Assembly: GCF_000372065.1 (NCBI RefSeq)
Contig: NZ_AQVB01000003.1
Coordinates: 196 to 64,195 of the forward strand
Source: Oligella urethralis DSM 7531
GTDB taxonomy: Bacteria; Pseudomonadota; Gammaproteobacteria; Burkholderiales; Burkholderiaceae_B
Reading direction: 5' to 3'
DNA: 64,000 nucleotides
Below the pieces are notes generated by a model. It saw nothing but the letters and a program-made list of their open reading frames with translations. It did no database searches and was not told where the DNA came from. The position numbers and the translations under genes were made by a program. Every line of letters starts with the position of its first letter. Position 1 is the first letter of the stretch. Shown in pieces: positions 42,066-50,844 of this stretch.

Positions 42066-42197
42066 GACAATACCTGAGATTGTGTCCGCTAGAAAATTTT
42101 GGCACAAAAAAACCGTACTAGCTACAACCAAGAAAGGCACATAATCTGTGTTGAACTAGTCGTAAGCGTACGGTCAATCAAAAAAGCATAATCAGTG

Positions 42198-42274
42198 TGG
42201 CTGGGCTGGAAGGATTCGAACCTTCGCATGCCGGAATCAAAATCCGGTGCCTTAACCAGCTTGGCTACAGCCCA
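42198..42274 (-). tRNA. tRNA-Gln (anticodon TTG)
   Basis: The minus strand folds into a full cloverleaf of 77 nt: acceptor TGGGCTG pairing with CAGCCCA, a discriminator G and an encoded CCA end (42198-42200). The anticodon stem is CCGGA/TCCGG around loop TTTTGAT, giving anticodon TTG. The T-loop is TTCGAAT. It lies between ispE and prs, as in many Burkholderiales. Confidence 0.98.
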
Positions 42275-42407
42275 ACACCTGAAAGATAAAATTATACATC
42301 GTTTTAAGATAAAGACAAGTGCTTTAAGGCTTTTTATCTAAAAGAACAAGGTATTTGTTTCAAAAGTGCAACATAAAGACGACATACCCTTGTCCTACGG
42401 CTATCAA

Positions 42408-43325
42408 CTAGATCGCCGCTACGGCTACACAACGCAATGCCAAGCTACGCAATAGCTCGGCCACAGCATCTGTGCGCTGTAGCAATTCAGTATAGGCTTG
42501 TCTTACTTGCGCTACCATCTCCTCAGCCTGCTGTGACGTCTGACACACCGCAAAAAACACTGAACCGGCCCCACTCATCCGCACCTCAATCCCTAAATCA
42601 CGCAACCATTGCACCATCGCCTCTAAGGCAGGGTGCTGCGTACGCGCTACAGACTCCAGATCATTATGCCCATAACGCCAAAGTGGCTCGGTTTCAGCCA
42701 GCGCCTTTTCAAGTTGCGCCACGCTCAGTTGCGACGTATCTCTTTTTAAGCGGGGATCGCGAAAAATACTGACCGTGGGAATAGCTAGTTTAGGCACCAA
42801 CAATACATAATGCGCCCCCGCCAAGCGCTCCCTTAAGTCCTGCCGTAGCGGTGTAATACGCTCACCAATCCCCTCAACCAACGCTGCTTCTTGATACAGA
42901 AAAAAAGGCACATCGGCCCCTAATTGCAAAGCCAAAGGCAACAACTCATCACGCCTTAGCTGCAAATCCCAAAGCTGATTAAGCGCCATTAAGGTCGCTG
43001 CCGCATCGCTTGAGCCACCACCCAAGCCTGCGCCGCTAGGGATGTTTTTCTGTAATGCTATCGCCACGCCCAAATCAGTGCGTCCCACCAGTTTTTTTAA
43101 GCCATGTGCCGCTTTAATCACCAAGTCATCGGCTTCCGCAATGCCGGCATTGTCCGTGAGACGACGAATTTGCCCATGCACATTAAGCGTGAAGCTTAAA
43201 TAATCGTAGCATGCAATAGGCACAAAAAGACTTTGCAGCAGATGATAACCATCCTCACGTCTGCCCGTCACATGCAAAAAAAGATTTAGCTTGGCGGGGG
43301 TCTTCATCGTTAATGCACTCATCAT
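42408..43325 (-). CDS. ispE: 4-diphosphocytidyl-2-C-methyl-D-erythritol kinase
   Basis: This GHMP kinase acts in the MEP isoprenoid pathway. The 305-residue protein has PAKLNLFLHVTGRREDGYH at the start and the ATP loop PSGAGLGGGSSDAAA. A late SGAGSVFFAV motif is GHMP-typical. The start region offers ATGs at 43325, 43322 and 43307; all keep the conserved lysine. It begins 3 bp after lolB, so the two are translationally linked. Confidence 0.96.
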   Translation of the reverse strand: MMSALTMKTPAKLNLFLHVTGRREDGYHLLQSLFVPIACYDYLSFTLNVHGQIRRLTDNAGIAEADDLVIKAAHGLKKLVGRTDLGVAIALQKNIPSGAGLGGGSSDAAATLMALNQLWDLQLRRDELLPLALQLGADVPFFLYQEAALVEGIGERITPLRQDLRERLAGAHYVLLVPKLAIPTVSIFRDPRLKRDTSQLSVAQLEKALAETEPLWRYGHNDLESVARTQHPALEAMVQWLRDLGIEVRMSGAGSVFFAVCQTSQQAEEMVAQVRQAYTELLQRTDAVAELLRSLALRCVAVAAI

Positions 43326-43328
43326 GCC

Positions 43329-43913
43329 CTAGCGATCGACACTCAAACGCACACTAATACGCTCGGCTGGCTCATTGCGTAGCAAATGCATTCGCGTAGG
43401 GCCCTTGGCATCATACTCACTTAAGCTAATCTGCCAACCATTTTGTTCGGCCGTGAGTAAGCGCCCTTGCTCATCGTGCGTTACCCCCAGCGCTTGGGCC
43501 GTCGGCATTAACTCCCCTTTGACCCAATAGCGTATACCACTCACCGGCAAAGGGCGACCGTCTAAGACTCGTGCCAACAAATCATCTGGACTCGGTGCCA
43601 CCATGCGCTGCCCAGCACTATTAATTAAGACCGATTGAAAATCACTGACCTCCACCCGGGCTAAGGTACTACCCAAGGGATTGGTCAGATCCAATACTAG
43701 ATTGGTGCCAAGATCACGCCATACAAAGCCGCCTTGCACAGCGTCCTTATTGACTCCTTCGCGCTTATCAAAGGCCAATACCGCAAAGCGACCAATGCGT
43801 GTTTGCTCTGTTATCTGCTGTTGGTCCACGCTTGGCGTCACACTACACGCCGCTAACAGCGCCGTGGCAACTAAGCATAAACTAATAAACGCCTTCCTTA
43901 GGATAAACTGCAT
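43329..43913 (-). CDS. lolB: Outer-membrane lipoprotein LolB
   Basis: LolB receives lipoproteins from LolA and inserts them into the outer membrane. The 194-residue product has a lipoprotein signal with lipobox LAAC (Cys23) and the family region RIGRFAVLAFDKREGV followed by LGSTLARVEVSD. It is placed between the TPR gene and ispE, the standard lolB-ispE pairing, which supports the name despite modest sequence conservation. Confidence 0.93.
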   Translation of the reverse strand: MQFILRKAFISLCLVATALLAACSVTPSVDQQQITEQTRIGRFAVLAFDKREGVNKDAVQGGFVWRDLGTNLVLDLTNPLGSTLARVEVSDFQSVLINSAGQRMVAPSPDDLLARVLDGRPLPVSGIRYWVKGELMPTAQALGVTHDEQGRLLTAEQNGWQISLSEYDAKGPTRMHLLRNEPAERISVRLSVDR

Positions 43914-43928
43914 AATATTCCTTTGTAA

Positions 43929-45827
43929 TTAATCAGGTGTTGTTGATGAGCTCGCTTCCTGCGGGGCGCCATCCGTCTCAACTGAGACAGCCGGCGCTGG
44001 CGGCTCGCTAGGGGTATAGCCCAAACGCTCAATCGTATCGATTAGTGTAAGATCCTCGGCATTGAGCTCATAACCCTTTTGTAAATACTCAAAAGCCTGG
44101 CCTTTATCACCCATTTGATAATAAACATCGGCCAAATGCGCTGCCACTTCGGCCATCGGCTCTTTAGCCCAAACCATTTCCAAATAGCTCTGCGCCAAAG
44201 CGAAATGCCCTAAGCGAAAATTCAGCCAACCGTAACTATCCTGAATATGTACACTATCCGGTGCCATCGCTAAGGCGCGCTCAATCAATTCCGTCGCCTC
44301 CGCTAAGCGGAGATCATTATCCGCTAACACATAACCAAGGCCATTATACGATTCGGAATCAAAAGGATCCTCCTGCAAAATCTGCTCTAATAAGGCAATG
44401 GCCTTATCCACCTCACCCATCTGCTCAAACAGCATCGCTTGGCTATAGCGTATAAAGAGATTATTAGGATAGTACTTTAGGGCTCGCTCAATGTATTCCA
44501 AACCCATCGTGTACTCGCCCCGATCCCGACTAAGCGCAGCGTTCATCAATAAGGCACGCACATAGCTCTGCTCATCATCTTCGGGTTGAATTTGCTCTAA
44601 TAAGGCATGCGCTTGGGTATAGCGTTTTAACTTAATGTAGAGGGCAGCCTGCTCAATTAAGGCATCATGCTGCGCTGCTGGCTCATCAATCAGTGTCAAC
44701 TGCTCAATCGCCTTTTGATATTCACCTAAATCCTCATAGATTTTTGCCATTAAAAAATAGGCATCGGTCGCCGAGGCTTGAGCATTTGTCCGATCATCGG
44801 GCAAGGACTCACGGCGCTGCTCCTGCACTGCCAAGTACTGCCCTAAATACAGTAACGCATCCTGCAGATTTCCTGCTTGATAATCAACCTGGGCACGATA
44901 GTACAGTAAATCAAAGTCTTCAGGATTAAGCTCATTCATCTTAGCCAACTCTTCTAAGGCTAAATCGAACTTTTTATCCCGCGTCAACACATGCGCATAC
45001 AATAAGCGTACCGCACGCTGCTCAGGATGGGCCTCAATGTATTGACTCACTAGGTGCAAGGCCTGTAAATTACGCGGTCCCTCAGAGAGCTGCAGGATAC
45101 GCCTAGCCGCCATTGCGCTCACCTCGGGCGAGAGCGTTTTATCATGCAGCGCCCGTAATGCTTCATTCCATGCCATTTCCTCATCGTTAGCATACATCGC
45201 AAAATCCGATAAGAACACACTGATAAGACCAGGTGCGACCGCTAAAGGCTCAGCAATCAACTCCTGAAATATCTCCAAGGCCTTTTGCGGCTGATTAAGA
45301 CGACCTAAAAACTCCGCCACCTCAGCTAAGGCCACGTCTGGTGCAGCCACATTTAGGGCTAAGCGACGTTTTAACTCCTTGGTCAAGCCCTCATACTCAC
45401 CCGTTTGGGCTGCAACAATTAAATAATTCAGATGAGCCTCTTCACTTTCATCATCCAAGCCACGCCATAAAGCCGCCGCTTCTAAGGCACGCTCAGGCTC
45501 TTCTAGCATGGCATAAATGGCACTCGCCATCTTGGCTAGCTCTTTAGAACCCTTGGATTTTGCGAGCTCTAAGGCAATCGGTCCAGCAATATCATAGTAC
45601 TCGTCCTCGATCGCCAAATGCATAATGGTGAGCTGATAAATATCCTCTACGCTCACATAGGGCTTTAATACAATCTCCCCCATCTCCTTTGGCGTTTTGA
45701 ATAAGAGATTGGAATGACGTGCAGCAAAGGGAGCAGTATCAAGCGCTTGGGCGTAAAAAGGCGTCGCCAGACTACCTGCCTGAACAGAAAGTGATAGAGT
45801 AAGAAGCGTTAGTATTTTTTTAAGCAA
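43929..45827 (-). CDS. Tetratricopeptide repeat protein, exported
   Basis: The 632-residue product begins with a signal peptide (MLKKILTLLTLSLSVQAG..., cleavage near ALA at about 29) and is otherwise almost entirely TPR helices, for example YYRAQVDYQAGNLQDALLYL and SYNGLGYVLADNDLRLAEA. The C-terminus is Pro/Ala/Ser-rich and may be disordered. It lies 15 bp upstream of lolB; a TPR protein in this position is common in betaproteobacteria. Likely periplasmic scaffold; function unknown. Confidence 0.88.
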   Translation of the reverse strand: MLKKILTLLTLSLSVQAGSLATPFYAQALDTAPFAARHSNLLFKTPKEMGEIVLKPYVSVEDIYQLTIMHLAIEDEYYDIAGPIALELAKSKGSKELAKMASAIYAMLEEPERALEAAALWRGLDDESEEAHLNYLIVAAQTGEYEGLTKELKRRLALNVAAPDVALAEVAEFLGRLNQPQKALEIFQELIAEPLAVAPGLISVFLSDFAMYANDEEMAWNEALRALHDKTLSPEVSAMAARRILQLSEGPRNLQALHLVSQYIEAHPEQRAVRLLYAHVLTRDKKFDLALEELAKMNELNPEDFDLLYYRAQVDYQAGNLQDALLYLGQYLAVQEQRRESLPDDRTNAQASATDAYFLMAKIYEDLGEYQKAIEQLTLIDEPAAQHDALIEQAALYIKLKRYTQAHALLEQIQPEDDEQSYVRALLMNAALSRDRGEYTMGLEYIERALKYYPNNLFIRYSQAMLFEQMGEVDKAIALLEQILQEDPFDSESYNGLGYVLADNDLRLAEATELIERALAMAPDSVHIQDSYGWLNFRLGHFALAQSYLEMVWAKEPMAEVAAHLADVYYQMGDKGQAFEYLQKGYELNAEDLTLIDTIERLGYTPSEPPAPAVSVETDGAPQEASSSTTPD

Positions 45828-45869
45828 AATCGAGTTGCTCCAACAAATAAACTAGTTTAATCACACATT

Positions 45870-46697
45870 ATGCCAGAATTACCTGAAGTCGAAACCACAC
45901 GTCGCGGACTTGCACCGGCCATTGAGGGTCAACGCCTACATAAGCTCAGCATTTATCAAACACAGCTCCGTTGGCCCATTTTACCTGAGTTGGCAGAGAT
46001 TTTGAGTGGTCAATTATTAATAAAATGTGAACGTCGTGGCAAGTACCTGCTCTTACACTTTGAAAGCGGTGTGTTATTAGTGCATTTGGGCATGTCCGGC
46101 TCCATGCGTCTATGCCACGCCGAAGAGTTACTGCGAAAGCATGATCATGTGATTTGGGATTTCGGTCATATTACCGTACGACTCAATGATCCACGCCGTT
46201 TCGGGGCAGTGGTCTGGCATCCTCATGGCGATGGACCCGTGTTAGCGCACCCCTTATTAAAGCAGCTAGGGGTGGAGCCTTTGAGTGATGATTTTACGAT
46301 CGCGCATTTATACCAAGGCTTAAAGCGCAAGAAAAAAGCCATTAAAACGGCGCTGTTAGACGGCGATATCGTAGTAGGCGTAGGCAATATTTACGCCTCC
46401 GAAAGTCTTTTTTTAGCCAAGATCAACCCAAAGGTGAGTGCCCAATCGCTCTCCAAAGCTCGGGTTGAGCGCTTGCACGCTGCCATTTTAAGCACTTTGA
46501 ATGCAGCGCTAGCCAGTGGTGGCAGCACCCTCAGGGACTTTTTAAACGCCAACGGTGAGCCTGGCAACTATTTTGAAATTCATGCCAATGTCTATGATCG
46601 GGAAAATCAGCCCTGCCATGTCTGTGGCACGCCAATTAGAAAAATCGTCCAGGGTCAACGCGCCACCTACTATTGCGTGAAATGTCAACGCTACTAA
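45870..46697 (+). CDS. mutM: Formamidopyrimidine-DNA glycosylase
   Basis: MutM (Fpg) excises 8-oxoguanine. The 275-residue enzyme has the catalytic N-terminus PELPEVETTRRGL (Pro after Met, Glu next), a GKYLLLHF lysine region, GVGNIYASESLF, and a C-terminal zinc finger CHVCGTPIRK...CVKC. Full length. It diverges from the TPR gene and converges on the FAD-oxidase gene. Confidence 0.98.
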   Translation: MPELPEVETTRRGLAPAIEGQRLHKLSIYQTQLRWPILPELAEILSGQLLIKCERRGKYLLLHFESGVLLVHLGMSGSMRLCHAEELLRKHDHVIWDFGHITVRLNDPRRFGAVVWHPHGDGPVLAHPLLKQLGVEPLSDDFTIAHLYQGLKRKKKAIKTALLDGDIVVGVGNIYASESLFLAKINPKVSAQSLSKARVERLHAAILSTLNAALASGGSTLRDFLNANGEPGNYFEIHANVYDRENQPCHVCGTPIRKIVQGQRATYYCVKCQRY

Positions 46698-46711
46698 AAC
46701 GTTCAACACAC

Positions 46712-46741
46712 AAAAAACCCGGTAAAACTCGCTTACCGGGT
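46712..46741 (-). terminator. Intrinsic terminator of the FAD-linked oxidase gene
   Basis: Perfect stem ACCCGGTAA / TTACCGGGT with a 7-nt loop (46717-46741), followed on the minus strand by a T-run. It also lies just after mutM on the plus strand but has no T-run in that direction. Confidence 0.85.
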
Positions 46742-46769
46742 CTGCTATGAGATTAGGCCTTGGACTCAA

Positions 46770-48188
46770 TTAATAATCAAAATCCACGCTATCAATGACT
46801 TTACCTGGGTTCATCAAACCTAGGGGGTCAAGTGCGCGCTTAATTTTGCGCATCACAGCGATCTCAACCTCGTCTTTGTAGTCAGGTAACATATCCTTTT
46901 TGAGCTGACCGATACCATGCTCAGCACTGATTGAACCATCGTAGTCAACCACACTATCAAAAACGATTTTAAAGGCCTCTTCCTGCTTCGATAAAAAGCC
47001 CTCTTCTTCGCCAACCGGGGCACCGATATTATAGTGTAAATTACCGTCACCTAAATGACCGAAAATAATGTGTCGCACGCCTGGGTACCATGACTGTAAG
47101 GCTGTATTGGTATCATCCACAAAAGGCGCAATTCTGGAGATAGGTACTGAAATATCGTTTTTAATCCCTTGACCTACCATGGCTTCAGCCAAAGGAATAC
47201 TCTCACGCAAATGCCACAAATCATGCGCCTGCTGTAAGGACTCGGCTAAAACTGCATCCTGAATAATATCGTCCTCTAAGGCTTGCTCTAACACACGGTG
47301 GAAAATCTCGCGTGCCTGCTCCTCACTATCGCTGTCGGCAATATGAATTAAAGCATACCAAGGATAATCCAAACTCAATGGCAAGGACTGCTCAGGGAAG
47401 CACTCATTCACAATTTTCAGACAATAGTCCGACATCAACTCAAAGCCTTCCAAGCGTGAGGCAAAGCCTTTGCGTGAATAGTTCAGCATATATAAGGCAT
47501 CATCCAAGGACTCAAAGGCAACTAAGGCAGTGCACTCGGCAGCCGGCTGTGGATACAGCTTTAAGGTCGCCGCCGTAATAATACCTAAGGTACCCTCGCT
47601 CCCGATGTATAAATTGCGTAAGTCGTAACCGGTATTATCCTTGCGTAAGCCCTTAAGACCATTCAAAATATCGCCTTCGGGTGTCACCACCTCAAGACCT
47701 AAGGCTAAATCGCGGGCATTACCATAGCGTAGCACCTGGGTGCCACCAGCATTGGTAGCAAGATTACCACCGATAGTGCAACTCCCCTCGGCGGCTAAGC
47801 TTAACGGGAATAAACGCTCATGCTTAGCGGCGGCCTCCTGCACCTGTTGCAAAATACAACCCGCCTGTACCGTGATGGTATCGTTAACCGTGTCGACGTT
47901 TAGAATATGGTTTAGACGAGTCATCAAAATCAGCACCGCATCGCCTTTGTTACTCGGGGTGGCACCGCCGCAAAGGCCGGTATTACCACCCTGTGTCACC
48001 ATCGGCACTTCATAACGAGCGCATAGCTTAACAACATCAGCCACTTCCTGCGTATTAGCCGGACGAACCACCGCTTGGGCACGACCCTTGTAGCGATTAC
48101 GCCAATCGCTTAAATATGGCGCCGCTTCCTCACCCTCTAATACGTGCTCGGCGCCGACGATACTAACTAAATCATTGATTAAACTCAT
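46770..48188 (-). CDS. FAD-linked 2-hydroxyacid oxidase/dehydrogenase (GlcD/D-lactate/D-2-hydroxyglutarate dehydrogenase-like)
   Basis: A 472-residue vanillyl-alcohol-oxidase-fold flavoenzyme. The FAD domain has VTQGGNTGLCGGATP (about 61-75), EGSCTIGGNLATNAGGT and GSEGTLGIITAATLKLYP. The C-terminal substrate domain has FGHLGDGNLHYNIG and SAEHGIGQLK with metal-binding histidines, and it ends MNPGKVID. Substrate could be D-lactate, glycolate or D-2-hydroxyglutarate; absence of glcE/glcF neighbours argues against glycolate oxidase. Confidence 0.9.
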   Translation of the reverse strand: MSLINDLVSIVGAEHVLEGEEAAPYLSDWRNRYKGRAQAVVRPANTQEVADVVKLCARYEVPMVTQGGNTGLCGGATPSNKGDAVLILMTRLNHILNVDTVNDTITVQAGCILQQVQEAAAKHERLFPLSLAAEGSCTIGGNLATNAGGTQVLRYGNARDLALGLEVVTPEGDILNGLKGLRKDNTGYDLRNLYIGSEGTLGIITAATLKLYPQPAAECTALVAFESLDDALYMLNYSRKGFASRLEGFELMSDYCLKIVNECFPEQSLPLSLDYPWYALIHIADSDSEEQAREIFHRVLEQALEDDIIQDAVLAESLQQAHDLWHLRESIPLAEAMVGQGIKNDISVPISRIAPFVDDTNTALQSWYPGVRHIIFGHLGDGNLHYNIGAPVGEEEGFLSKQEEAFKIVFDSVVDYDGSISAEHGIGQLKKDMLPDYKDEVEIAVMRKIKRALDPLGLMNPGKVIDSVDFDY

Positions 48189-48290
48189 TATGAAACCTAA
48201 ATAATAGATGAAATGCGGACATATCCTAATGTACTGGTATTATACTTCTTTAACTGTTTAATGTACTGTACTTCATGCAAAGGTGATTTT

Positions 48291-49700
48291 GTGACACAAT
48301 TTCTCGAGCTCCCGCCACAAGTCTATAAAGCCTATGATATTCGTGGCATTGTGCCCAGCGAATTAAATGCCCCGTTTGCGCAGTTACTAGGGCGCGCCTT
48401 GGCACGACGCGCACTGACACTGGGTATTCATGAGGCCGTGGTGGGCTATGATGGCCGGCACAGCAGTCCCGAACTCGCAGCGGCACTCACGGCAGGCATG
48501 CGTGCTGAGGGTATCAATACGCTGGATATCGGTATGGTGCCTACGCCAATGGTTTATTATCAAGCAGCTGAGCATGCCATCGGCCTAGCGGTTGCCATTA
48601 CCGGCAGTCATAATCCGCCCGCCTACAATGGTTTTAAAATCATGCTAGACGGCAAGGCCATTTACGGCAAAGACATTTCCTCACTGCATAGAGAGATGCA
48701 GGCCTTAAGCGGTACAGCAAGTGCAGCGGAGCGTACACCCGAGGCGCAGGGCCAAGCCACTGCAGAGAATGTGATCGAAGCGTATATTGCCCGTATTAGC
48801 CGTGATATCAAATTAGCCCGCCCCATGAAAATCGTTATTGATTGTGGTAATGGCGTAGGTGCGGTGGCAGCCACCAAGCTTTTTCAAGCCTTGGGCTGTG
48901 AGGTTGATGAACTCTATTGTGAGGTCGATGGTAGCTTTCCTAATCACCACCCCGATCCAGCCGATCCAAACAACTTACAAGCGATTATCAAGCATCTACA
49001 AAATACCGATTGTGAGCTTGGCTTAGCCTTTGACGGGGATGCCGACCGCTTGGGTGTGGTCACTAAAAGCGGTGAGATTATCTGGCCCGATCGCCAATTA
49101 ATTCTCTTTTTAAGAGATGTGTTAAAGCGGGTTCCGGGTAGCACCATTATTTATGATGTGAAATGCAGTCGCCATGTGGGTGAAGCGATTAAAGCTGCTG
49201 GCGGTAAGCCTTTAATGTGGAAGACCGGTCACTCGTTGGTCAAAGCAAAAATGGCCGAAATCGGCAGCCCCTTAGCCGGTGAAATGAGTGGTCATATCTT
49301 CTTTAAAGAGCGTTGGTACGGCTTTGATGACGGTCTATATGCGGGCGCTCGTTTATTAGAAATTCTCTCCCAAGTCGAGGATCCGAATGGCACCCTAACA
49401 GCACTACCGCAGGATCTTTCCACACCGGAACTAAAGCTAGCCATGCAAGAAGGCGAGCCACATGCCTTGATTGAACGACTACAGCGTGAGGGCCAATTCC
49501 CTAGCGCACTCAGTACCAATCAAATCGATGGCGTACGCGCAGAATATGCTGATGGCTTTGGCTTAGCACGTGCTTCCAATACTACCCCGGTGGTGGTACT
49601 ACGCTTTGAGGCACAGAATGAGGAGGCGTTAAGACGTATTAAAGCAGAGTTTAGAGCAGCTATTTTAGCAATTAGACCGCAGAGTGAATTACCATTCTAA
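48291..49700 (+). CDS. Phosphomannomutase/phosphoglucomutase (AlgC/ManB type)
   Basis: It interconverts hexose 6- and 1-phosphates for surface polysaccharide and LPS precursors. I chose GTG 48291 (469 aa): AAGGTGA lies about 5 nt upstream and the product begins near the conserved YKAYDIRG. ATG codons at 48213 and 48261 would add a non-conserved extension. Motifs: catalytic-serine loop AITGSHNPPAYNGFK, metal loop FDGDADRLG, sugar loop GEMSGHIFF. It converges on the polysaccharide cluster (9 bp gap to its last gene), fitting a supply role. Confidence 0.93.
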   Translation: MTQFLELPPQVYKAYDIRGIVPSELNAPFAQLLGRALARRALTLGIHEAVVGYDGRHSSPELAAALTAGMRAEGINTLDIGMVPTPMVYYQAAEHAIGLAVAITGSHNPPAYNGFKIMLDGKAIYGKDISSLHREMQALSGTASAAERTPEAQGQATAENVIEAYIARISRDIKLARPMKIVIDCGNGVGAVAATKLFQALGCEVDELYCEVDGSFPNHHPDPADPNNLQAIIKHLQNTDCELGLAFDGDADRLGVVTKSGEIIWPDRQLILFLRDVLKRVPGSTIIYDVKCSRHVGEAIKAAGGKPLMWKTGHSLVKAKMAEIGSPLAGEMSGHIFFKERWYGFDDGLYAGARLLEILSQVEDPNGTLTALPQDLSTPELKLAMQEGEPHALIERLQREGQFPSALSTNQIDGVRAEYADGFGLARASNTTPVVVLRFEAQNEEALRRIKAEFRAAILAIRPQSELPF

Positions 49701-49709
49701 GCCAATAGA

Positions 49710-50831
49710 TTAAGCAAGTAGTGCCTGATAAAGGGCTACTTGCTTATTTGCGATCAGCTTTTCGTCAAACTCCTCCAAAGCCAGTTGATGACCAGCACGC
49801 CCCATGGATTGACGTAATTCCGCATCATCTGCCAATTTCAACACCGCCTCATAGAGCGCTTCAGCATCACACACTTCCACTAAAAAACCGGTGACGCCGC
49901 TCTCGATGGCATCTCGGCAACCTGGCACATCAGTCGTCACCACCGCCCTACCACAGGCAGCAGCTTCAACTAAGGACTTTGGTAGGCCCTCGCGATAGGA
50001 GGGCAAGGTCACAATGTGAGATTGACTATATAGCTCAGCGATATCCTCCACCTCACCTAAATAGCGAATCTCACGCTGCCATTGGGCCAGTTCCTGCTCG
50101 CTAATAGAGGCAGGATTACCAGGATCGGGACTCCCCGCTAATTGCCAAATAATATCATCACGCCCTTGGGCCTTAGCAAGACACGCTGCACTCACAAACT
50201 CCCTAACCCCCTTATCTCGTAGTAAGCGTGCTGCCATCGTCACCACGATAGGTGGGGCCGGGGGTTCCGGCAAGTATTGATAATGATTTAAATCCGCCCC
50301 CGAACCACGGATTAATACTAATTGCTCATCCTTAAGCTGTGTCATCGATTGCAAGGTGGCTTTATCCGTTGTATTTTGCACAATAATGCGACTATTCGGG
50401 TGCGCTAGCGCTAAACGATAGAGTTGACGTGTAATCAAGCTAACCACATTCAATTGGCTGCGCTCACCGGTAAATAAAAAACCCATGCCGGAGACCGCAT
50501 AGACCACCGCCTTGATGCCAGCTAAACGAGCGGCAATGCCACCGTAAAGCAGCGGCTTAATCGTTACCAAATGCACTAAATCCGGTTGTACCCGCTTAAA
50601 CATTCGATAAAGCGCCCAGATACTCGCTAATTCAATCACGGGGTTCATGCCACTACGACGCATTGGGAATACCACATGCTCAAAGCCATGCGCTTTAATC
50701 GTGGCTACTGCCGGACCATCCATGGTGGCAATCACCACCTGGTAACCTTGCGCCTTAGCTGCTAGTGCAACATTTAAACGGTGGGAGAGAAAAAATGCTG
50801 GGTTATTGACCACCATAAGTATTTTTTGCAT
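49710..50831 (-). CDS. Glycosyltransferase family 4
   Basis: A GT-B fold retaining glycosyltransferase of 373 residues, cytoplasmic. N-terminal Rossmann half starts MQKILMVVNNPAFFLSHRLNV; the C-terminal nucleotide-sugar half has LPSYREGLPKSLVEAAACGR with the family Glu-x7-Glu pattern, then TTDVPGCRDAIESGVTGFLV. The N-terminal half resembles enzymes that add GalNAc or Fuc/QuiNAc derivatives to Und-PP-linked sugar, but the donor is not decidable here. It is the last gene of the minus-strand polysaccharide cluster. Confidence 0.9.
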   Translation of the reverse strand: MQKILMVVNNPAFFLSHRLNVALAAKAQGYQVVIATMDGPAVATIKAHGFEHVVFPMRRSGMNPVIELASIWALYRMFKRVQPDLVHLVTIKPLLYGGIAARLAGIKAVVYAVSGMGFLFTGERSQLNVVSLITRQLYRLALAHPNSRIIVQNTTDKATLQSMTQLKDEQLVLIRGSGADLNHYQYLPEPPAPPIVVTMAARLLRDKGVREFVSAACLAKAQGRDDIIWQLAGSPDPGNPASISEQELAQWQREIRYLGEVEDIAELYSQSHIVTLPSYREGLPKSLVEAAACGRAVVTTDVPGCRDAIESGVTGFLVEVCDAEALYEAVLKLADDAELRQSMGRAGHQLALEEFDEKLIANKQVALYQALLA

Positions 50832-50844
50832 ACGTACCGTTCCC

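Noticed and set aside
42066-42140. 25-residue N-terminal extension of Prs
   Set aside because: Not conserved in the family; ATG 42065 gives a normal length.
48213-48290. Upstream ATG starts for the phosphomannomutase
   Set aside because: The extra residues are not family-like and the GTG at 48291 has a good AAGGTGA site.
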